From contig NZ_CALDGS010000135.1 in NCBI RefSeq assembly GCF_937941905.1, forward strand, positions 1-19,382: a stretch of DNA of 19,382 nt, given 5' to 3'. Each line of letters begins with the position of its first letter. Position 1 is the stretch's first letter. Positions 14,268-19,382 of this stretch are shown in pieces. The translations under genes were made by a program, and so were the position numbers. The notes under the pieces were generated by a model, which did no database searches, was not told the DNA's origin, and saw only the letters and a list, made by a program, of their open reading frames with translations. Origin of the DNA: an uncultured Mycolicibacterium sp. (GTDB lineage: Bacteria; Actinomycetota; Actinomycetes; Mycobacteriales; Mycobacteriaceae).

Positions 14268-17200
14268 CCGGATGTCCCCGTTCCACTCGTTCTCGTCATT
14301 GCCCGGATCTGTCGCGCCGCCACCGACAGCGTGGCCAGATCCCGTTCCTCGTCGGCGTAGATCTCCTGCAGGGTACGGCGTGCCCGCGCCACCCGCGAAC
14401 CGTTGGTCGCCTCCCACTCGGCGATCTTCTGCTCGCCGGTCTCGTAGGGTTCGCCGACGGCCATGACATCCAGGCACAGCGCGCGCAGCGAGCCGTAGAT
14501 GTCGTCGCGCAGCGCCAGCCGTGCCAGCGAGTGCCAGCGGTCGTTGCGGGGCAGCCGCGACACCGCAGTCAGCAGCCCGTCGGTGCCGAGGTAGTCCATC
14601 AGCGCGAAGTAGGCGTCGGCCACCTCGGCCGGGTCGCGGTCGATGATGTCGGCGATGTCGATGACGTCGAGCAGGCTGAACTGGTACAGCCCGCCGGCCA
14701 CGGTGAAGGCCAGCGCCTCGTCGGCGCCGGCGGCGACGAACTGCTCGGTGTCGCGGGTGACGATGGCCTTGTCGTCGCCGCGCAGCCACTCCGACATGCG
14801 CGGGGCCAGTTCGGCGACCTTGGCCGCGAACCGGTTGATCTCGGCGCCGACGGCCAGCGGCTGGGGCCGGTAGTTGAGCAGCCAGCGGCTGGCCCGGTCC
14901 AGCAGCCGCCGCCAGTCCAGCGTCATCCGGTCGGCCATCGCCACCGCCAGCCGGCCGGTCTCGGCGGCCTCCCGGATCTGGCGCCACACCCGGTTGATCC
15001 CGAAGATGGCGTCGGTGGCGACGTAGCTGCGCACCGCGTCGACCGGGCCGACGCCGACGTCCTCGGTGATGCGGTAGACGTAGCTGATGCCGGCGGTGTC
15101 GACGACCTCGTTGACCAGCATGGTGGCGACGATCTCGCGGCGCAGCTGGTGCGCGCGGATCGCCTCGGTGTAGCCCCGCAGCGGCTCCGGGAAGTAGTGC
15201 GGCAGCCGGGCGGCGAACACCTCCTGGTCGGGCAGTTCGCCGGCCAGCAGCTCGTCCTTGAGGGCGAGCTTGACGTGCGCCATCAGGGTGGCCAGCTCCG
15301 GCGAGGTCAGGCCCAGCCCGGCGTCGGCGCGGCGGCGGATCTCCTTGTCGGTCGGCAGCGCCTCCAGTTCCCGGTTCAGGCCGCGGGTCTGCTCGAGCTC
15401 GCGGATCATCCGGGCGTGCACCGGCAGCATGATGGCCGCGTTGGCCCGGCTGGTGCCCATCAGGTCGTTCTGGGAGGCGTTGTCCTCCAGCACCATCCGC
15501 CCGACCTCGTCGGTCATCGACATCAACAGCCCGGCGCGGTCCTCGGGTCGGATCCGGCCGGCGGCGATCGCCGCGTCGACCAGGATCTTGATGTTCACCT
15601 CGTGGTCGGAGCAGTCCACGCCGGCGGAGTTGTCGAGCGCGTCGGTGTTGATCCGGCCGCCGCACAGGTTGAACTCGACCCGGCCCCGTGGAGTGACCCC
15701 GAGGTTGCCGCCCTCGCCGATCACCTTGGCGCGCACCTGGTTCGCGTCGACGCGCACCGGGTCGTTGGCGCGGTCGCCGACGTCGGCGTCGGACTCGGCC
15801 TCGGCCTTGATGTAGGTGCCGATGCCGCCGTTCCACAACAGGTCGACCGGGGCGCGCAGGATGGCGCGGATCAGGTTGGGCGGGGTGAGTTCGGTGACGT
15901 CGTCGGCCAGGCCGAGCGCGGCGCGCACCTGCGGGCTGATCGGGATGGACTTCTGCTGGCGACTGTAGACCCCGCCGCCCTCGCTGATCAGCGACCGGTC
16001 GTAGTCGTCCCAGCTGGACCGGGGCAGCTCGAACAGCCGCTTGCGCTCCTGCCAGGACCGGGCGGCGTCCGGGTCGGGGTCGAGGAAGATGTGCCGGTGG
16101 TCGAAGGCGGCGACGAGCCGGATGTGCTTGGACAGCAGCATGCCGTTGCCGAACACGTCGCCGCTCATGTCGCCGATGCCGACGACCGTGAAGTCCTGGG
16201 TCTGGGTGTCGACGCCCATCTCCCGGAAGTGGCGTTTGACGCTCTCCCAGGCCCCCTTGGCGGTGATGCCCATCGCCTTGTGGTCGTAGCCGACCGAGCC
16301 GCCGGAGGCGAAGGCGTCGCCGAGCCAGAAGCCGTAGGAGGCGGCCACCTCGTTGGCGATGTCGGAGAAGGTCGCGGTGCCCTTGTCGGCGGCGACGACG
16401 AGGTAGGCGTCGTCGCCGTCGCGGCGCACCACCCCCGGCGGCGGCACCACCCGGCCGGTGGTCCGGTCGACGTTGTCGGTGACGTCGAGCAGGCCGGAGA
16501 TGAACAGCCGGTAGCAGGCGATGCCCTCGGTGCGCAGCGCGTCGCGGTCGGCGGGCGGGTGTTTGACGACGAAGCCGCCCTTGGCGCCGACCGGCACGAT
16601 CACCGCGTTCTTGACCGCCTGCGCCTTGACCAGGCCCAGGATCTCGGTGCGGAAGTCCTCGCGGCGGTCGGACCAGCGCAGCCCGCCGCGGGCGACGTGC
16701 CCGAACCGCAGGTGCACGCCCTCGACCCGCGGCGAGTAGACCCAGATCTCGAATTTCGGCCGCGGCAGCGGCAGTTCCCGCACCAGCGCGGGATTCAGCT
16801 TGAACGACAGCACGTCCCGGGCGCGGGCGGACTGCTCCCGGGTGACGAAGTAGTTGGTGCGCAGCGTGGCCTCGATCAGCGAGGCGAACGCCCGCAGCAC
16901 CCGGTCCGTGTCGAGGCTGACCAGGGCGTCGATGTCGGCCGCGACGGCCGCGGCGGCGGCCTGGGCGTCGCGGCGCGCCGTGCCGTCGGCCGGGTCGAAC
17001 ACCGCCTCGAACAGTTCGACGAGCGAGCGGGCGGTGTGCGCGTTGTCGTTGAGCACCGTCTCGATGTGCGACTGGCTGTACGGGAATGCGGCCTGGCGCA
17101 GGTATTTCGCGTAGGCGCGCAGCACCGCCACCTGCTGCCAGTCCAGCCCGGCGCGCAGCACCAGCTCGTTGAACCGGTCGATCTCGGCGCGGCCGTGCCA

Positions 17201-19048
17201 GATCGCGACGAGCGCCTCGGTGAACCGGCGGCCCACCTCGGCGCGCTCCGGACCGTCCGGGATCGCCGGGATGCTCTCGTGCGGGCGGACCTTGAACTGG
17301 TAGATCCACACCGGCAGTCCGTCGGGGCGGGTGACGGTGAACGGGCGCTCCTCGAGGACCACCACCCCCATCGACTGCAGCATCGGCATGATCCGGCTCA
17401 GCGACGCCGACTGGCCGCCGAGGAACCAGGTCAGCTGGCTGGCGCCGCCCTCGTCGCGTTCGCCGAGCACGAGTCGCACGGTGTCGGCGGCGAGCTCCTC
17501 GATGACGGCGATGTCGGCAATGGCCTGTTCGGGGCTGACGGCCTGCTGGTAGACCGGCGGGAAGGCGTCGGCGTAGTGCTCGGCGTGGGCCTGGTCGATC
17601 GCGCCGCGCCGCGCCGCCCCGAGCAGCCGGTCGCCCCAGGTGCGGGAGACCTCGGTGAGCAGCTCCTGGATGCGCGCCTCGTTGGCCGCCGAGGTGTCCG
17701 GCCGCGCCCCGCCGTCCGGCATGCGCACGACGAAATGCACCACGGCCCAGGGTGACTCGCTCACCCTGGCGGTGTAGTCGATGCTGACACCGCCGAGCTC
17801 GCGGACCAGGATGTCCTGCATGGTCAGCCGCACCGCGGTGGTGTAGCGGTCGCGCGGCAGGTACACCAGGCAGGACACGAAGTGGGCCAGGTGGTCGGTG
17901 CGCAGGAACAGCAGCGCGCGCCGTTGCGAGCCGAGGTCGAGCACCGCGCGGGCCCGCGCCAGCAGCCGTTCGGCCGACAGCGCGAACAGCTCGGCGCGCG
18001 GGATGGTCTGCAGGACGTCGGCCAGCAGCCGGGCCGGGTAGCCGGTGTCGCCGGCGCGCTCCAGGGCCCGCTCGACCCGACGTGCCACCAGCGGGATCTC
18101 GGTGACGTCGGTGGTGGCCGCGGCGATGCTGAACTGGCCGACGAAGCGGTGCTCGACGACCTCGTCGACGCGGCCGTGCGCGTGTTCGCGCACCGCGACG
18201 ACGTAGGGATAGGTGCTGTAGCTGAGGTGGCTGGGGATGGTGGCCTGGGCCATCACCAGCAGTTCGCCGGGCTCGGTCAGCGGGGGCAGCGCGTCGCGGC
18301 CCTGACGCAGCACGCCGAGCCGGCTGGCCGGCTCGGCGGTGGCGACGCCGTCGCGGATCGCGCAGCGCTGGTAGCCCAGCAGGGTGAGGTTCCCGTCGGC
18401 GAACCAGCGCAGCGCCTCGGCGACGTCGGTGTGCTCGGTGCCGGGGAAGCGGTCGGCCGCGCCGGTGCGGATCGCGTCGGCGAGGCCGCGCATGGTGGCG
18501 ACCAGGGCGTCGGCGTCCTGGGCGACCAGCCGGGCGTCGGCGAGCACCCGCGGCAGCAGCTCGACGGCGGTGTCGACCGCGCGCCGGTCGGCCGTCGGCG
18601 CGAGCTGCAGGTGCACCCAGGTCTCGGCGGTGCCGTCACCGTCGGTCTCGGCCCCGCCCCCGTCCGCGGGCCGGGCGCGCAGCAGCCGGCCGTCGCCGTC
18701 GCGGGCGACGCGCAGTGCGGGGGTCATGACGGCGGTGTAGGCCACCCCGCAGCGGTGCAGCAGGACGGTCACCGTGTCCAGCGCGGTCGGCAGGTGGTCG
18801 GTGACGATCTGCACGGCCGGGCCGACGCCGTCGGGATCCCCGGCCGGGTGGACGGCGATCCGGGTCTGCCCCGGTTCGCGGTGCCGCCCGAGCCGCAGAT
18901 GGGCGTCGAGCAGCGGTTCGGTTACCGCCGCCGTGGCGACCGTTCCGGTCGGCGACGCCGTGTCGGAGCCGGCCGGGCCGTGGTAGGTCGCCGCGTAGGC
19001 CTGGACCAGTCGGGACATGTCGTCGGATTCCGGGCCATGCACCGTCAT
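14264..19048 (-). CDS. gdh: NAD-dependent glutamate dehydrogenase, large (about 180 kDa) class
   Basis: This 1594-residue enzyme oxidatively deaminates glutamate to 2-oxoglutarate. It has the layout of the L_180 class: a long N-terminal part with ACT-like regulatory segments (roughly 1-650), the catalytic core (about 700-1200), and a helical C-terminal part. Core marks are VEGVHLRFGHVARGGLRWSDR, the catalytic-Lys region PVGAKGGFVVK (Lys823), GIGDMSGDVFGNGML and the nucleotide-binding GEGGNLGVTPRG. The end, RQIRAMTRTSGTGTSG, closely resembles M. tuberculosis Rv2476c (1624 residues by memory). In mycobacteria, this enzyme is inhibited by the FHA protein GarA under PknG control. The ATG at 19046-19048 has GGGAG upstream; an internal ATG at residue 11 is an alternative. 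The stop is embedded in the thioesterase TTG start. Confidence 0.96.
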   Translation of the reverse strand: MTVHGPESDDMSRLVQAYAATYHGPAGSDTASPTGTVATAAVTEPLLDAHLRLGRHREPGQTRIAVHPAGDPDGVGPAVQIVTDHLPTALDTVTVLLHRCGVAYTAVMTPALRVARDGDGRLLRARPADGGGAETDGDGTAETWVHLQLAPTADRRAVDTAVELLPRVLADARLVAQDADALVATMRGLADAIRTGAADRFPGTEHTDVAEALRWFADGNLTLLGYQRCAIRDGVATAEPASRLGVLRQGRDALPPLTEPGELLVMAQATIPSHLSYSTYPYVVAVREHAHGRVDEVVEHRFVGQFSIAAATTDVTEIPLVARRVERALERAGDTGYPARLLADVLQTIPRAELFALSAERLLARARAVLDLGSQRRALLFLRTDHLAHFVSCLVYLPRDRYTTAVRLTMQDILVRELGGVSIDYTARVSESPWAVVHFVVRMPDGGARPDTSAANEARIQELLTEVSRTWGDRLLGAARRGAIDQAHAEHYADAFPPVYQQAVSPEQAIADIAVIEELAADTVRLVLGERDEGGASQLTWFLGGQSASLSRIMPMLQSMGVVVLEERPFTVTRPDGLPVWIYQFKVRPHESIPAIPDGPERAEVGRRFTEALVAIWHGRAEIDRFNELVLRAGLDWQQVAVLRAYAKYLRQAAFPYSQSHIETVLNDNAHTARSLVELFEAVFDPADGTARRDAQAAAAAVAADIDALVSLDTDRVLRAFASLIEATLRTNYFVTREQSARARDVLSFKLNPALVRELPLPRPKFEIWVYSPRVEGVHLRFGHVARGGLRWSDRREDFRTEILGLVKAQAVKNAVIVPVGAKGGFVVKHPPADRDALRTEGIACYRLFISGLLDVTDNVDRTTGRVVPPPGVVRRDGDDAYLVVAADKGTATFSDIANEVAASYGFWLGDAFASGGSVGYDHKAMGITAKGAWESVKRHFREMGVDTQTQDFTVVGIGDMSGDVFGNGMLLSKHIRLVAAFDHRHIFLDPDPDAARSWQERKRLFELPRSSWDDYDRSLISEGGGVYSRQQKSIPISPQVRAALGLADDVTELTPPNLIRAILRAPVDLLWNGGIGTYIKAEAESDADVGDRANDPVRVDANQVRAKVIGEGGNLGVTPRGRVEFNLCGGRINTDALDNSAGVDCSDHEVNIKILVDAAIAAGRIRPEDRAGLLMSMTDEVGRMVLEDNASQNDLMGTSRANAAIMLPVHARMIRELEQTRGLNRELEALPTDKEIRRRADAGLGLTSPELATLMAHVKLALKDELLAGELPDQEVFAARLPHYFPEPLRGYTEAIRAHQLRREIVATMLVNEVVDTAGISYVYRITEDVGVGPVDAVRSYVATDAIFGINRVWRQIREAAETGRLAVAMADRMTLDWRRLLDRASRWLLNYRPQPLAVGAEINRFAAKVAELAPRMSEWLRGDDKAIVTRDTEQFVAAGADEALAFTVAGGLYQFSLLDVIDIADIIDRDPAEVADAYFALMDYLGTDGLLTAVSRLPRNDRWHSLARLALRDDIYGSLRALCLDVMAVGEPYETGEQKIAEWEATNGSRVARARRTLQEIYADEERDLATLSVAARQIRAMTRTSGTGTSG

Positions 19049-19090
19049 ACGTTCACTCCCGAGTCACGTCCGCACCCACCGCCGCTGGTT

Positions 19091-19120
19091 GTCGCCCCGC
19101 CCGCGGACGGGCGGGGCGAC
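19091..19120 (-). terminator. 13-bp-stem hairpin between ettA and gdh
   Basis: GTCGCCCCGCCCG (19091-19103) and its exact complement CGGGCGGGGCGAC (19108-19120) flank a 4-base loop. It starts 20 bases after the ettA stop and ends 42 bases before the gdh start. No T-tract follows on the minus strand, so it would be a U-less intrinsic terminator or an attenuator in the gdh leader. Confidence 0.6.
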
Positions 19121-19139
19121 TGGGTACGCCAAGGCGACT

Positions 19140-19382
19140 CTAGTCGCGAGTGAGCCGTCGGTGGGTGACGCGATGCGGCCGGGCGGCCTCCGGCCCGAGC
19201 CGGGCGACCTTGTTCTCCTCGTAGGCGGCGAAGTTGCCCTCGAACCAGAACCACTTCGCCGGGTTCTCCTCGTCACCCTCCCAGGCCAGGATGTGGGTGC
19301 AGACCCGGTCCAGGAACCAGCGGTCGTGGGAGATCACCACCGCGCAGCCGGGGAACTTCTCCAGCGCGTTCTCCAGCGAGCC
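19140..19382 (-). CDS. ettA: Energy-dependent translational throttle protein EttA, C-terminal 80 residues (ABC-F ATPase)
   Basis: The last 80 residues of the gene are present; the rest lies beyond the right edge. The visible part is the end of the second ATPase domain. It begins GSLENALEKFPGCAVV, followed by ISHDRWFLDRVCTHILAWEGD with the H-loop histidine. WFEGNFAAYEENKVARLGPEAARPHRVTHRRLTRD then closes the protein. The WFEGNF.AYEENK and PHR..(H/Y)R.LTRD tail is characteristic of EttA, an ABC-F protein that binds the ribosomal E site and couples elongation to the ATP/ADP ratio in E. coli. It corresponds to M. tuberculosis Rv2477c. It lies upstream of gdh on the same strand, separated by a strong hairpin. 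Confidence 0.93.
   Translation of the reverse strand, partial: GSLENALEKFPGCAVVISHDRWFLDRVCTHILAWEGDEENPAKWFWFEGNFAAYEENKVARLGPEAARPHRVTHRRLTRD

Noticed and set aside
14531..17755. A very long plus-strand frame (over 1000 codons) opposite gdh
   Set aside because: It is the antisense reading of a high-GC coding gene with few TA-containing codons. The translation is Val/Gly/Asp/Arg/His-rich with no recognisable domain, while the minus frame is a full-length conserved GDH.

Overview
This is about 19.4 kb of chromosomal DNA of very high GC content (roughly 70% by eye) from a mycobacterium, most likely an environmental Mycobacterium/Mycolicibacterium. The evidence is the gene content and order. 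From the right end leftwards, the window follows the M. tuberculosis block Rv2477c to Rv2464c as I remember it: ettA, gdh, a hotdog thioesterase, an Rv2474c-like gene, aglA, glbO, an HNH protein, ctaJ, a DUF5130 gene, pepN, an Rv2466c-like thiol oxidoreductase, rpiB and nei. No species can be named from sequence alone. I see no phage, insertion sequence, CRISPR array, tRNA or rRNA. No gene-free stretch reaches 300 bases.

Left part (1-6988). A truncated exported protein (minus strand) diverges from a DUF1542-like membrane protein. That gene ends 5 bases from a convergent CPA1 sodium/proton antiporter. Further right on the minus strand come nei and rpiB (2 bases apart), a long-chain acyl-CoA synthetase that sits between rpiB and the Rv2466c homologue, and the Rv2466c homologue itself. 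The last has a CPWA active site and a single cysteine. A good SigH/SigR-type promoter (GGAAT-N19-GTT) lies in front of it, so the leftward block probably begins as a thiol-stress transcript. rpiB also has its own possible leaderless promoter.

Middle part (7084-11109). pepN runs rightwards and ends at a perfect 46-base palindrome, which faces the leftward set HNH gene, ctaJ and DUF5130 gene. ctaJ and the DUF5130 gene overlap by 14 bases. Their M. smegmatis counterparts are, as I recall, accessory subunits of the bcc-aa3 respiratory supercomplex.

Right part (11218-19382). glbO (group II truncated hemoglobin) and aglA (GH13 alpha-glucosidase) run rightwards, one base apart. They converge on a tightly coupled leftward operon: gdh (180-kDa-class NAD-dependent glutamate dehydrogenase), then a thioesterase starting with TTG inside the gdh stop, then the Rv2474c homologue through an ATGA overlap. 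The end of ettA lies upstream, separated from gdh by a 13-bp-stem hairpin without a T-tract.

Most of the window is conserved housekeeping sequence. I did not find a convincing new multi-gene system. The points most worth checking are the one-cysteine Rv2466c homologue with its SigH promoter, the repeated TANNNT boxes 6-8 bases before start codons (candidate leaderless genes), the 46-base palindrome, and the acyl-CoA synthetase inserted between oxidoreductase and rpiB.
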